From positions 4,189,169 to 4,253,168 of the forward strand of contig KV748180.1 of assembly GCA_001692895.1 (NCBI GenBank): 64,000 nucleotides of DNA, read 5' to 3'. The position numbers and the translations under genes were made by a program. The notes under the pieces were generated by a model. The model saw only the letters and a program-made list of their open reading frames with translations, had not been told where the DNA came from and ran no database searches. Source of the stretch: Cenococcum geophilum 1.58. Lineage: Eukaryota > Ascomycota > Dothideomycetes > Gloniales > Gloniaceae. Positions 34,345 through 45,265 of this stretch are shown here, piece after piece; positions within the stretch are counted from its first letter, which is position 1, and each line of letters begins with the position of its first letter.

Positions 34345-34418
34345 CCAGACCTTCTAACGAAGGTCTTGCCAAAAGCGGCTAGCGGCTTGGCAAGGTAAGC
34401 CTTGGCAAGAAGGTCTGG
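34345..34418. other. Multi-arm hairpin at the right end of R
   Basis: CCAGACCTTCT (34345-34355) pairs with AGAAGGTCTGG (34408-34418). Inside, AGACCTTC-TAAC-GAAGGTCT is itself a palindrome, and CTTGCCAA (34365-34372) can pair with TTGGCAAG at 34387 or 34402. The same architecture is kept in copy 1 (3676-3748). Confidence 0.8.
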
Positions 34419-34455
34419 GAACGAGACAATTAAAGAACGATTTTTTTAGTTTTTT

Positions 34456-34552
34456 GGTGGGGTTTTGAAGTGGGCTATATACGAAGGCGCGCGGCATTGA
34501 ATTTGACCTATATTTACAGCCATTTCAATAATATCGTTAACTCGCTTAGGAC
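34456..34552. other. Remnant of an outer inverted-repeat element, left arm
   Basis: This stretch (TTGGTGGGGTTTTGAAGTGG onward) reappears inverted in two pieces at 45220-45265 and 46011-46060. It therefore looks like the left arm of an element into which Tc1 H later inserted. Confidence 0.6.
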
Positions 34553-34633
34553 GCGAAAGAGCCGCATCGCACCCCACCAAAATTTGTATGAGGGGCAATT
34601 CTTTCGATTTTAACCACCACAATTGAAGTTATT

Positions 34634-35645
34634 ATGGGCCGCCGCCTTCCAGATGAAGTTGTTCATAGAATTAGGATTTGTATTGAAGCTAGTGAGGCGG
34701 TACCAGCTATTGCAGAGGCTGTAAAAGTGTCCAAGCCGACGATTTATAAGATGCGATTGAACCTCGATATTTGGGGCGAACCGTACGCTCCTCCTACTGT
34801 CGTCCTTGGGCGACCGAGAGCTCTGCTGCCCTACCAAGAAATGGTGATATATTACGTCATAGTGTTGAGCTTTTTGCTGACTGGTTTTATAGAGGCTTCT
34901 CGACTTCCTTAAAGACCAGCCGACCGCGTATTTGGATGAGATGCAGGCCTTCCTATTCGACGAGTTTGACGCCCAAGTCTATGCTGCAACTGTTCACAAT
35001 ATCCTTGAGAGGAATCGCTGGTCGCGGAAGGTAGTTAGAGCTCGGGCGGCTGAGAGTAGCAGCCTCCTCCGCAACGCCTGGATTGGTATCCAAAAGAGCT
35101 GGACGGCAGAGCAGCTTGTATTTCTTGATGAGTCGGCGGCAAACGAGAGGACTGGCGATAGGAAGTACGGCTGGTCACCAGAAGGGACTATATGTGGTGT
35201 AGCACGCCCGCTTAAGAGGTCAGAAAGATGGAGTCTTCTACCAGCCTTAACAGTCGACGGGTATCTAAGCTATATTATCTTTCAAGGCTCTATTACCTCT
35301 GCGATATTCGAAGCTTTTATTAAGGAGCAGGTACTACCTTATTGTTCACCTTATCCAGGACCAAGATCAGTCCTTATTCTTAACAACGCGGCAATCTATA
35401 AATCAACACGGCTTCGAGAGCTCTGTGAGCAGCACGGCGTCTTACTAAAATTCCTGCCACCGTACTCGCCAGATTATAATCCTATCGAGGCTACATTTAA
35501 TAATATTAAGGCTTGGATTAGAAGGAACCAGCGACTAGTTAAGGACTTTAAGAGCTTTAAGAGCTTCTTACATTTTGCTGTCAGTCAAGTATGTAGAACG
35601 CATGCAAGAGCCCACTTCGAAGAGGCAGGATATATTATAGATTAA
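34634..35645 (+). pseudogene. Tc1/mariner (DDE_3-type) transposase with two frameshifts and a mutated catalytic Asp
   Basis: ATG 34634 opens MGRRLPDEVVHRIRICIEAS, a helix-turn-helix N-terminus. A 2-bp gain near 34846-34851 and a 1-bp loss near 34897 move the frame twice. The main part then reads to the stop at 35643-35645. The DDE core keeps Asp at 35127 (VFLDESAAN) and Glu at 35487 (PDYNPIEATF), but the second catalytic Asp, expected in the LILDNA motif, is Asn (35382-35384), and the following His is Tyr. PPYSPDYNPIE is the usual family signature. Few stops otherwise. Between its end and 35719 is the 3' flank of the element. Inactive. Confidence 0.93.
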
Positions 35646-35723
35646 TAGATAAATACTATCTTAATTGCTTGGACTTTAAGATCAGAGATCTAGCGTACTA
35701 ATCTTAAAGCTATAGTAGGCTGC

Positions 35724-35938
35724 TGTAAGGGATATTATTGCGGACACCTTAGGTTGCCCTCAGGACAACCCCCGGACGCCCCTCAGATGGTCGCCGGTCA
35801 CGTGCCGGAGGCATGTGCCCGTAGTATATAGTCTCCACGATCCCAGAGGCCTTACCTCCTTAAGGATTTGTCTCTCTTACCAATCTATCCTATTCCAATC
35901 GTGTCCTTATAGCCCCCTATTTACAAGATCCCCTCATA
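35724..35938 (+). mobile_element. 5' LTR of Gypsy G
   Basis: 215 bp, starting TGTAAGGGATATTATTGCGG and ending CCCCTCATA. Little altered by RIP; the internal part of the element is far more altered. Confidence 0.95.
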
Positions 35939-36579
35939 TTTAAATCCTTCCTACTCTTTTTTGGAAGGGCAGTCGGCTCTAAGGACTAGATTATTTGTTT
36001 ATATCTTTTGTTTATAACTACTATTCTCCCTTAAAAATCTCGCGACAACCTAAATAGAAACCCCACGGATACCTTATGGAAAGCCGTCGCGTAAAGGTAG
36101 GAAGGTCCCTCTGATAGTGAGAGATTGCGATAATATAACCCTTTAGGTAAGACGGCCGAATAAGCCCTAATACCTAGATGCTCTAGGAGCTCAAAGACTC
36201 TCGCACACCTATAGTTACCGCTAAGGAAAACGTAGATACCCTCTATAATAGTTACAACGCTACTAAAAAGCAACTAGAACCCCTCCGGCCCTACCTAAGC
36301 TAATTAGAAGATTAAGCGCTAGAGGTAACTCTAAGATCTTCCCCTAAGCTAGAAATGCCAGAGGAATATACTAACGCGTCTAACTAGGGAACTAACTAGA
36401 ACCCTCCTAGAAGACCACTAGCCTACAATTGGTATAGTGGTGGTGTATAGACTGCTTATAAGCTAAGCGGGCCTACCCCTTTAGGTAATCTAAGCTAATT
36501 ACTAACTTAGGACCTGAGCCTCGTTGGGAAGCCTATACTAGCTACTAGTACTAATACTACCTCTATAGCAGGAGCCTCT

Positions 36580-37690
36580 TTAGGCCCAAGTTCGGAAGGT
36601 TAAGAGCCCTATACTAATCTCTTTTAAGATGGATATTAGGAAGCTGTTATAAGGCTCTCGGAAGCTATATAGGAGGAAGCTACTAATAAATATATTAGAA
36701 CCCTCTAAGGGTAAATCCAGATCTGGTAGGGTCTAATCTAAGCTAAGCAAATTCTTTTACAATCTAGTTAAGGCTAAGGGCTTCCCGGGAGCTACCTAGT
36801 ACCTACTTAAGGAGGTATGGAAGACTTAAAGAGTTATCTACGCTATAAACGGAAAAAGGATATAGACTAACTGGCTAAGGCCTTTAGTAGTCTAGAACTC
36901 CGCCACAGACCTAACGCCTAATAGTTGGATAATTGGGTTCGTAAGGTAGACAACTTCTTTAAGATGCTGATAATACGAGATAATACTAAAGAGCGTATAC
37001 GCTGGATTATTAGCAAGATTAAAGACCGATCGCTAAACCAAATTGCACTTAATCAGCTTAATAAAGAGCAAATTACTATATAGCTATAGCTGCAAACCTT
37101 CCTAAAGAAATGGACTTAAGATCCGTATATTATATAATACAATAATATAGAGCTATTCTAGAATGGGACACAGCTAGACCGCCACGACTTCCGCCAGTTT
37201 ATAAACTTTATAGAAACTTATGCTTAATAGATAGATCTAGAGCCCTTTAAAAATAAGAATAGTAGCATTTATAAAAAGGAGAAGATCGGGTTTATCTAGG
37301 CTAGAATTAAGCTAGTAATTTATAACAAAATGAAGCGCGTGGAAGCCTTATTACAGATTACTATATATGCGGATTTTAAACGAGCAGTTCTAAACGCTAA
37401 AAATATAGTAAGGAACTAAACCTCTTCCGGTAGGAAGCTAGGGGGTTACTAAAAGTATAGGCACTCTAGTAGTAACGCAGGGTAGATTTAACCTTTAAAG
37501 AAGCCGTTCTTAAAGAGAACTTTAAAAGGGTTAAAGTTAGAAACCTTAAATAACGGAAAAGACTCCTAGGGCCAACCTAATACCCGTCCGGCACCTTTAT
37601 AAAAACACTTTAAGAAGTTAAGAGAAAACTCTGGAGGTAGATTTTATTAGAAAAATAAGTAGGGCGATAACTGCACTAACAATTTAAAAA
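36580..37690 (+). pseudogene. gag of Gypsy G, RIP-degraded
   Basis: The frame containing ATG 36817 (MEDLKSYLRYKRKKDID, then LDNWVRKVDNFFKML and ERIRWIISKIKD) reads as a retrotransposon gag. A degraded zinc knuckle lies near 37445 (KYRHSSS). It ends around an 11-A run (37686-37696), after which the protease continues in the frame one base back. The region 36030-36580 before it also shows protein-like pieces and may be the N-terminus. A minus-strand open frame at 36031-36273 is an antisense shadow. Confidence 0.75.
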
Positions 37691-37734
37691 AAAAAAAGCC
37701 CTAGTCGCGGACCTCTCCTGGCTATAACTAGGGT

Positions 37735-40700
37735 AAGATATAGAAGGAGAGACTCTCTATATTGCTATCAAGCTAGAAATAATACTCCCTATAGGTAAGG
37801 TACGACAGTTCTAAGTACTATATAATAGCGGCGCCGAAATTAATCTTATATAATATAATTTGGTAAAAGAGTATAAACTTATCCTATTGCAAAGGTGGCG
37901 GAAACCTATTATAGGCTTCCTGGATAAGTATTGGATTAAGCTATATAGTGCCTATAAGCTTATAGTATTAGTGGCTAATATATACAACCGCACTAAGGTA
38001 GTCGGCCCGCAACCCTTCTAGGCGGCTAACTTTGTAGGTTATAACCTTATTTTTAGATACCCTTAGCTTACGAAAGTAGATCCTAAGATACGCTTTAAGA
38101 TAGGAGCCTTTAAATAGTGGAATAATAAAGATTTAGAAGGGCGCATATTACTAATAAGCCTAAAGGACATCCTAGAGAATATAGCCCTAGGCGAAATAGT
38201 ATACACTTTATACCTAAAGGAGTATCGGATCTAACCCCTATTTAATAGTAAGATAGGTATAGAGCTTAGTATAGGTAACAACCCCTTTATAACGGAGACC
38301 CTACGGGGAACTACCAGATAGGTCGCAGAGACATTATAGAAAGGCGGCGATCTTAAGGATCTTATAAGATACTTTAACCGCTACGGGTTACTCTAGCTTA
38401 AGTAATATACGGAGAGTATGCTACGGTACCTTAAACGCTGCGTTAAGGAGTTCCCTACCCTCTATTGGCTACTATATAAAACGGTTTAATATACGGTGGT
38501 AACCATATATAAGCAACCACTATAGCGTATAACGCTGCCTATAAGTATCCTAAGGGAGCTCTAGAACCTACCTAACAATGATATAGAGGATAAACGCGAC
38601 CCCGATTTGTTAAATATTCTAGTAGGCCTAAGGGACTTACTAAGGGTATTTTTGGGTAGGAGAGCTAAAGTCCTACTATAGAACTTGGAGTACGATTACG
38701 CAATTAATCTAGAAAAAGGTAAATAACCACCGAACCTTTCTATCTACAACCTCTCGCGCAAAGAGCTTAAGATCCTATAGGAGTACCTTAATAGCTTACT
38801 GGAAAAGGGATGGATCCAGCCTAGTAAGTCGCCGTTAGGCGCACTAATTCTCTTCATCCTAAAACCAGATAGAACTATAAGGCTATGTGTAGACTATCGC
38901 GGTCTTAATAAGATTACAATTAAGAACCGTTACCTACTACTACTGGTTAGTAAAATGCTGGATCGACTATCTAGGGCGAAAATCTTTACGAAGTTGGATC
39001 TATAAGACGCCTATTATAGGCTCTATATTAAAGAAGGGGATAAGTAAAAAACCGCTTTTAAGACCTAATACGGCCACTTTAAGTATCTGGTAATGCCTTT
39101 CGGGCTAGCTAATACGCCTATAATATTCCAATTGTATATTTACAGAGCCTTAGGGGGACTAGTTAACCGCATATACATCATCTATTTAAATAACATCTTA
39201 ATCTACTTAAAAAACGAGGATTAACACGAGCAACACATCCGCGAAGTGCTGGAACGTTTGGATAATTAGGGCCTCTACGCTAAAGCGTTAAAGTATGTCT
39301 TTAACACTAAGCAGGTTAAGTTCCTAGGTTATATTATAACGCCTATAGGTGTAGTTATAGACCTAATATAGGTATAGATGATCTAGAAGTAGCCAGAGCT
39401 AAAGAGCTACTAGGATATTTAAGTGTTCCTAGGCTTTGCCAATTTCTATAGGCGCTTTATCTATAACTACTTAGATATCACCCAATACCTATTTAACTAT
39501 ATTGCGGAAGCTTTCTAAGACCTAACTTAAGGAGTAAAAAGCTTAAAGGCGGTAAGGAAGAAAACTAAGAAGGGACTAACTAAATAGTATAAGCTATAGT
39601 TATAGCCTAGAAAGGTTTAAGAGGCCTTTTAAAAACTTTACGTAAAGTTTACGGAAGCTCTATTACTGCGGTATTTTAACCTAGATTAGCTATTAATGAT
39701 AATCACTAATATATTAAATTTTGCCCTTACTGGTATCCTACTGTAACCTAATAGGCATCCGGACGCTACCTAGCTCTATTAGAGACTAGTAGTATTTTAT
39801 AACAGAAAATTCCAGGGATCTAAAGTTAGGTATTATACCCACGATAAGGAACTGCTGGCTATAGTTAACTACTTTAAACAGTAGCGACATTACCTTAAGC
39901 ACGCGAGCTATACCACTCGTATACTCTTAGATTACTATAATCTACGCTACTTTATAACTATAAAGGAGCTTATACCTCAACAAGCTAGATAGGTAGAGGA
40001 GCTCGCGTAATTTAATTTTAAGATTGAATATAAGCTAGGGGAAAATAACCCTACTAATAAACCGTTATAACGGCCAGACTATACCAAAGGCTTTAAAACG
40101 GGAGAAGGAAAACAGATAATAGATATCTTACTCCCTATATTATAGAATAAGCTTTAGGTATAGGATGCTTAAGCACCCACAGCTCTACGTATTAAGTCTT
40201 AGGCGGTGCAAGCCCTATTGGTTTCCACTAACATTCCAGCTAGTACCCGGTTTATTGCCAATAAGGGTCTGAATGTACCTAAATAAAACGTCCTTAATAT
40301 ATTCTCGGAACCTAGTAATATACCATCCCTAATTGCTAAGCTATCCCCTTAAACTAATAGCGAAGCTATAAAGCAATTGGAACTCGGAGCCCTATAACAA
40401 CTAAAGGACTTTAACCTTATAGCGGCCTTCCTAATATATACGCATTAAAGAGTTATAAGATCTATGGTACTATTTAGTCTTATATTTAGAGCAGTATGGG
40501 ACGAAACAGCTTTTACCTAAAAACTATCCGAAGGGTTAACGGATCTTATCTATGAGGTGCAATGGAGGGACGCTTCCTATGCCATTCTTAATACGGAAGT
40601 AGACTGGAAACGTAATAGAAAGGAAGCTGCTAGGCGCTACCATTAGGAACTAGACCCAATGGGCCTACTACGTAGAGGTAGTAAGGTTTAGGTACCATAA

Positions 40701-42035
40701 GAAGCAAATCTACAACAGAAGATTCTTATAAAGAATTACGATAATCCTCTAGGCGGCCACTATAGTTAAGTAAAAACAGTAGAATTACTTTAGCGTAAAT
40801 ACTATTAGCTAAGGCTTAATTAGGAAGCAAAGAAGTATATTAGCTATTACAAGAAGTGTTAAATATATAAGATCCGCAGGCATAAGCTATAGGGTCTACT
40901 TAAATTAGTTCCCCCTGCTAGTAAGCTATAGCAATATTACGCCATAGACTTTATTACAGATCTCCCGCTATCTAAAGATGGCTAAGGACGAATATACAAT
41001 TTGGTCCTTATACTTATTAATAGGTTTTTAAAGTACGTCTAATACCTTCCCGTTAATAAGACGATTAACGCATAAGAGCTCACTAACCTAATTAAGGAGA
41101 AATGCTTTCTTAAAGTAGATTAGCCGCACTCTATTATTACTAATAGGGGCAGCGTCTTTATAAGCCAGTACTAGTTAGATCTATGCTTCTATTTAAAGAT
41201 AGACTACCGTTATAGTACAGCTTTCTACCTGTAAACGGATGGGCAAACGGAACGCTAGAACTAGGAACTGGAGTCTTACCTATAGATATATTTAAACTAC
41301 CAGTAAGATAACTAGTGCGAGCTACTTTTGTACGCGGAGTATGCTTATAATTTAAAGCAATATATATTGCATAAGTATACACTAATCCAGATTGCCTATG
41401 GCGTCCGACTATTTAGGTTTAATAATATACCTAACGATTACTGGCTAAGGCCGCATAATTAGTTATAGGATTCTATTAGGAAGTCTAAGGACATTTACTA
41501 GAGAGTATAAGGATACCTCTAGGAATGGGAGGAGTAATAGAAGTATGCGAAGCAGAGCTTATAAGATGCCTAAGAGCAGCAGAGACTTTAGTATAACTGC
41601 AAGCACTAGGATAAGTATTTCGGAGTAGGCGATAAGGTTTTATTACGTTTAACGAATATTAAGACCCGTTAACTATTAAAGAAGCTTAATATAAAATACC
41701 TAGGTCCCTTCTAAGTTAAGGAATGAATTAGTAAGCTAGCCTATCGTCTCCAGCTACCCCTATCTATGGCCTATATGCATCTAGTATTTTATATAAACCT
41801 ACTAGAGCTATAGCATAGACCACTACTAGAAAAGAACTTCCGTCTAGGCCCAATTAAACACCCTAAGGTGGTAGGCGAGTGGTATAAGGTTAAAGCTATA
41901 CTACGCTATAAGTCTATTAAGAACAAGCTTTAATTTGAAGTTAAATGGCTAGGCTGGCCTGCTAAGGACTCTATATAGGAACCAGAGGATTACCTTAATT
42001 ATTGCGAAGATATTCTAAAAGAATATTGGGACTAA
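37735..42035 (+). pseudogene. pol of Gypsy G: protease, RT, RNase H, integrase, chromodomain; catalytic residues lost
   Basis: A single frame to the stop at 42033-42035. Protease: LYNSGAE, with the active Asp now Asn at 37824. [17 protein letters not shown] (38.8 kb), [20 protein letters not shown], with the YxDD box as Y-L-N-N at 39183-39194, both Asp lost. RNase H near 39.8-40.0 kb (YDKELLAIVNYFK). Integrase: HYSQV / CQIYK-type zinc region near 40.76-40.87 kb. The core has Asp at 40947, the second Asp changed to Asn at 41142, and Glu at 41250. The chromodomain is at 41880-42030 (FEVKWLGWPAKDS, EPEDYLNYCEDILKEYW). Many Gln/Trp stops. No activity possible. Confidence 0.95.
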
Positions 42036-42329
42036 GGTCTACAATCTATAAATCGCAAAAAGCGCTCTAATACTACGGTGTTATCGCGACCTATAAAGAA
42101 AGCTTGCGAAAAGAGTAAATAGGTTAAATCGGATATAAAACGGACAAGCTCCGGAAACTATAAGGATTAGGGCTATATAGCCTAAGGCAGGACGGGTCCT
42201 CAGCCTTTTTACGTACATAGCATAGAGTTGATAGGGCATTTTGCTAGAATTGCATTCCCATTTATTAATCTATACTAGGAATATTGTTTCTAGGCTTCTA
42301 AGCCCTTCCTAAAAGCCTTTTGAGGCCTT

Positions 42330-43387
42330 CCCGAGTACCTAATCGAGGTCTTTAATTGCTACTATGTATAAGAACGAATCTTAAAAGTCTAAACCACAAA
42401 TGCCTAATCTAAAAAGCCACTACACCCCATTATTATTAGGAGTAGGATTAGTATCCATTAGGCCACCAAGTGATGGCTGATGAGAATAGGATCCAGATGC
42501 CTTAGTAGGTATACGAGTAGGTATGAAAACAGGGGTAGGACGATGAGGTGTAGCTAGAGCAGAGACTTTTAAACGCTTAATACTAACATTAGGTCCAAAC
42601 CAATACCAACGAAGCTCTTATGGCGTAAGCTTATAGTTAATAAAGACACGCTTAAGCCCAGAATAAATAGAGACGTTAGCTAGCTAGCACAGTCCAGAAC
42701 TACCAAGACCTTACTACGGCAACCGTTAGTTACCTATCCGCTAGGTACCCAAAGGGTAACCTACCTAATACCATATTATATTATACTCTTTTAAAACTTA
42801 ACGCGTATATGCGAACTTCTTCCTATAGTAGACGGCAACCTTCTTCTTATTACCCCTATCCCTTACCCTATCCTTAGTATACCAACCTTACTCTCGCATT
42901 AGGCGTTACTAGCTGGCTTACTAAGAATTATGGGTAGTGTAGATGGCCATAGCATAGTCTTAAATTCGGCCAAGTCGTTTAGCATTTACGCTGAAATAAG
43001 AGAGAGCCCGGGCGATGTAGTAGTTAAGGATATTAAAGGAACGTCGCTACTTAGGCCCAGGCTATTATTAAAGCTTAAAGTTAGCAATAAAAATCTATTA
43101 AGGATAGAAAAACTTACCTTAATATAACTGCCGCTCTTGGTACGTATACATCAATTATAAGAACTAAAGGTATTGGATCTAACGCAGTGCGTCTTATTAT
43201 AAGCCTCCAAAATCCTATTATTAGATTTCTGGTCTTTCAAAGACGTATAGGTAAAATCATTTAGGTAGAACTAGCACCAGTTATAGGTTAGCGGGGGTTA
43301 GGGTTCCATATATAAAGGCAGGGCTAGGATACGCTGTGGAATTTGCTTAGAAGAGTAGTTAGCAGGAGAATAAAGAGGCATATTAAA
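42330..43387 (-). pseudogene. Unrecognised antisense frame in the 3' region of Gypsy G
   Basis: On the minus strand a frame from ATG 43387 (MPLYSPANYSSKQIPQRILA) continues for about 340 codons. Its stops are almost all TAG/TAA that fit Gln/Trp, and the composition is protein-like (SSDVPLISLTTTSPGLSLIS; VFIPTRIPTKASGSYSHQPS). No family recognised. It lies between the pol stop and the 3' LTR, where Gypsy elements normally carry little. Antisense accessory frames are known in some LTR elements. The plus-strand open frame 42930-43127 overlaps it and is less convincing. From 43390 to 44428 nothing more can be assigned. Confidence 0.4.
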
Positions 43388-44428
43388 TTATTAATAAAAA
43401 AGAAGAAAATCTTAATAATATATCGAAGATACGTCTAAAATTAGACGACGGTTAATGGCGAGAAGTAAGGTGTTTAAAAAAAGGAGCAGCTCGATAAGTA
43501 AGGTGTCTTTATACTTTACCTTTTAATACCCTTCTAGTAAATAGCCGCAATCTTGCTGATATAACTCCGTTATAATAGCGCTATTTAGAAGAAAGGAAAC
43601 ACGCGTATAAGTTATTTAACCATTACTTCCTTACAAAAACTAACTACACGGCTAGGGGAAGGCAATTAAGACGTTAAATTAAAAACGTATATAAGTTAAA
43701 TTAGACCTAAAACAATACCATAGTATTAAAGAACAACGTTATAGACGTTCTTGACAATCGCACAATAGCTATAATTGCTATCGCGAAATGTCCCTATTTA
43801 CTAGGTAGTAGAGCTACGCCAAATATACGGCACAGGACCACTAGATTTAAAACTATATGCACTAAATCTTAAGAAATAAGTCTCTTTAATTAACTAATTA
43901 ATACCTTAACCGCATCTAATAACCTAAGGGTAAATGCGGGAGTAATGCGTTAGTGACGTAGGGGATTATAAGAAAAGGATTATAAGAAAAGATTATAGAC
44001 CATATCTTAGCAGTTAAAGACGATGGCAAGCTAAGGCTCTATATATTAAATCCCATACTAAAGGTTCTACGGAACTATACTAGAACACTAAATTACCTAT
44101 AATACTTGTAATTAATTGCAGACCGGCATAAAGGCTTAAAAGCAGAGTTGCATAAAAATCCCTGTATTAGCCTAGGTAGTTACCAGTATGCTTCCAGTAG
44201 GCTTCTAATAGGTTTTCTAGCAATCCTTACGTCTTTTCTCTAGTCATGTTTTTTCCTTATTAAGGTTTTTTAAGAGTTTAAAGTAGGGGTTAGATAGATA
44301 GATAATATATAGCGGCATACCAACACCTCTCTAATATCTCTCCGAACCTCTTCTAGGACAAGCCCTTATAATCTCCCTACCGTAAGGTAATAGCAATCAG
44401 GGGCCGACCGTAAGAAGGGGGGAGGTAA

Positions 44429-44643
44429 TATAAGGGATATTATTGCGGACACCTTAGGTTNCCCTTAGGACAACCCCNNGACGCCCCTTNGATGGTCGCC
44501 GGTNACNTNCCNNAGGCACGTGCCCGTANTATATAGTCTCCACNATCCNAGAGGCCTTACCTCCTTAAGGATTCGTCTCTCTTACCAATCTATCCTGTTC
44601 CAATCGTGTCCTTATAGCCCCCTGTCTACAAGATCCCCTCACA
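44429..44643 (+). mobile_element. 3' LTR of Gypsy G
   Basis: 215 bp, aligned over its length with the 5' LTR. About a dozen ambiguous bases lie at 44461-44550. A short open frame starting at 44520 is an LTR artefact. Confidence 0.95.
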
Positions 44644-44872
44644 GCTGCTACTGCTGTCGGGGCGCTATAAGTTGTAACACTAAAATTTCTATACAATTAA
44701 CTCAACCAGGTAACGCGCTAGCTTTAATATTTAGGCACCTAGAGCAGGTAGTTAACGCATTGGTAGTGGTTAAAATCGAAAGAATTGCCCCTCATACAAA
44801 TTTTGGTGGGGTGCGATGCGGCTCTTTCGCAGAGCCTTAATTTAAATTTCTATAGCTTTATTCTAGCAAAAT

Positions 44873-45177
44873 ACCCCCAATAGCTCCACTAATATAGCGT
44901 TATATTTTAAAAATAAAGCCTTATTTTATAGCTCTAGAATAAAGCTATAAAATTAACTACTATTTATATATATTAGAGCTATNTTAGTAAAGTTATANAG
45001 GGTATATCGTTTCGTACGGTAGGCGATACGCGACTTCGACAAGATACCCCCTACAACTCCACTAATATAGCGTTATATTTTAAAAAATAAAGCCTTATTT
45101 TATAGCTCTAGAATAAAGCTATAAAATTAGCTACTGTTTATATATATTAGAGCTATGTTAGTAAAGTTATAAGGGGT
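44873..45177. repeat. Two more 131-132 bp palindromic MITE-like units
   Basis: Units 44873-45003 and 45046-45177 have ACCCCC...GGGGT inverted ends and a TTTTATAGC/GCTATAAAA centre, as in the fold-back element at 11.1 kb. The linker before the first (GCAGAGCCTTAATTTAAATT, 44830-44849) is the same module as the linkers at 11345 and 11541. Confidence 0.85.
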
Positions 45178-45219
45178 GTATTGTTTCAATGGGGTGGGTG
45201 ACGCGCGACGTGCGACTCC

Positions 45220-45265
45220 AAGCGAGTTAACGATATTATTGAAATGGCTGTATTGAAATGGCTGT
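45220..45265. other. Outer inverted-repeat element, right arm, inner piece
   Basis: AGCGAGTTAACGATATTATT and the following GAAATGGCTGTA are the complement of 34516-34548. A 14-bp tandem duplication (TTGAAATGGCTGTA) sits at its right edge. Confidence 0.7.

Larger units (their letters stand above)
33472..34430. repeat. Repeat R, copy 2 (little RIP)
   Basis: 959 bp aligning with 2802-3758. This copy preserves CA/TG, so it shows the element better: AT-rich left end, 12-bp minisatellite (about 33500-33985), a unique ~250-bp stretch with a 64-codon minus-strand frame, and a multi-arm hairpin at the right end. Boundaries were set by where the two copies stop matching. Confidence 0.8.
35719..44648 (+). 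mobile_element. Complete Gypsy element G (8.9 kb) with 215-bp LTRs
   Basis: LTRs 35724-35938 and 44429-44643 are both 215 bp and are flanked by the 5-bp duplication GCTGC (35719-35723, 44644-44648). The LTR begins TGTAAGGG (TATAAGGG in the 3' copy) and ends CCCCTCACA (CATA in the 5' copy). The 3' LTR is preceded by a purine-rich AAGAAGGGGGGAGG tract. Coding order is gag, protease, RT, RNase H, integrase, chromodomain. A 2.4-kb non-pol region separates pol from the 3' LTR. Confidence 0.96.
34553..44830 (+). mobile_element. Tc1/mariner-type transposon H, split by Gypsy G
   Basis: A 68-bp inverted repeat at 34553-34620 (GCGAAAGAGCCGCATCGCAC...) is matched at 44763-44830 with one mismatch. Removing Gypsy G with one copy of its target duplication (8.9 kb) leaves about 1.35 kb, a normal size for this group, with one transposase gene. 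No TA duplication is visible directly outside the inverted repeats, so the true ends may lie slightly inside or the target was altered. Confidence 0.88.

Noticed and set aside
36031..36273. Minus-strand open frame in Gypsy G
   Set aside because: It lies opposite the gag region, which has a better protein-like frame on the plus strand; RIP leaves few stops on the complementary strand. The frame 41158-41382 (opposite the integrase) is dismissed for the same reason.
44520..44840. Open frame running from the 3' LTR of Gypsy G into the Tc1 inverted repeat
   Set aside because: It crosses an element junction and includes ambiguous bases, so it cannot be an evolved gene.
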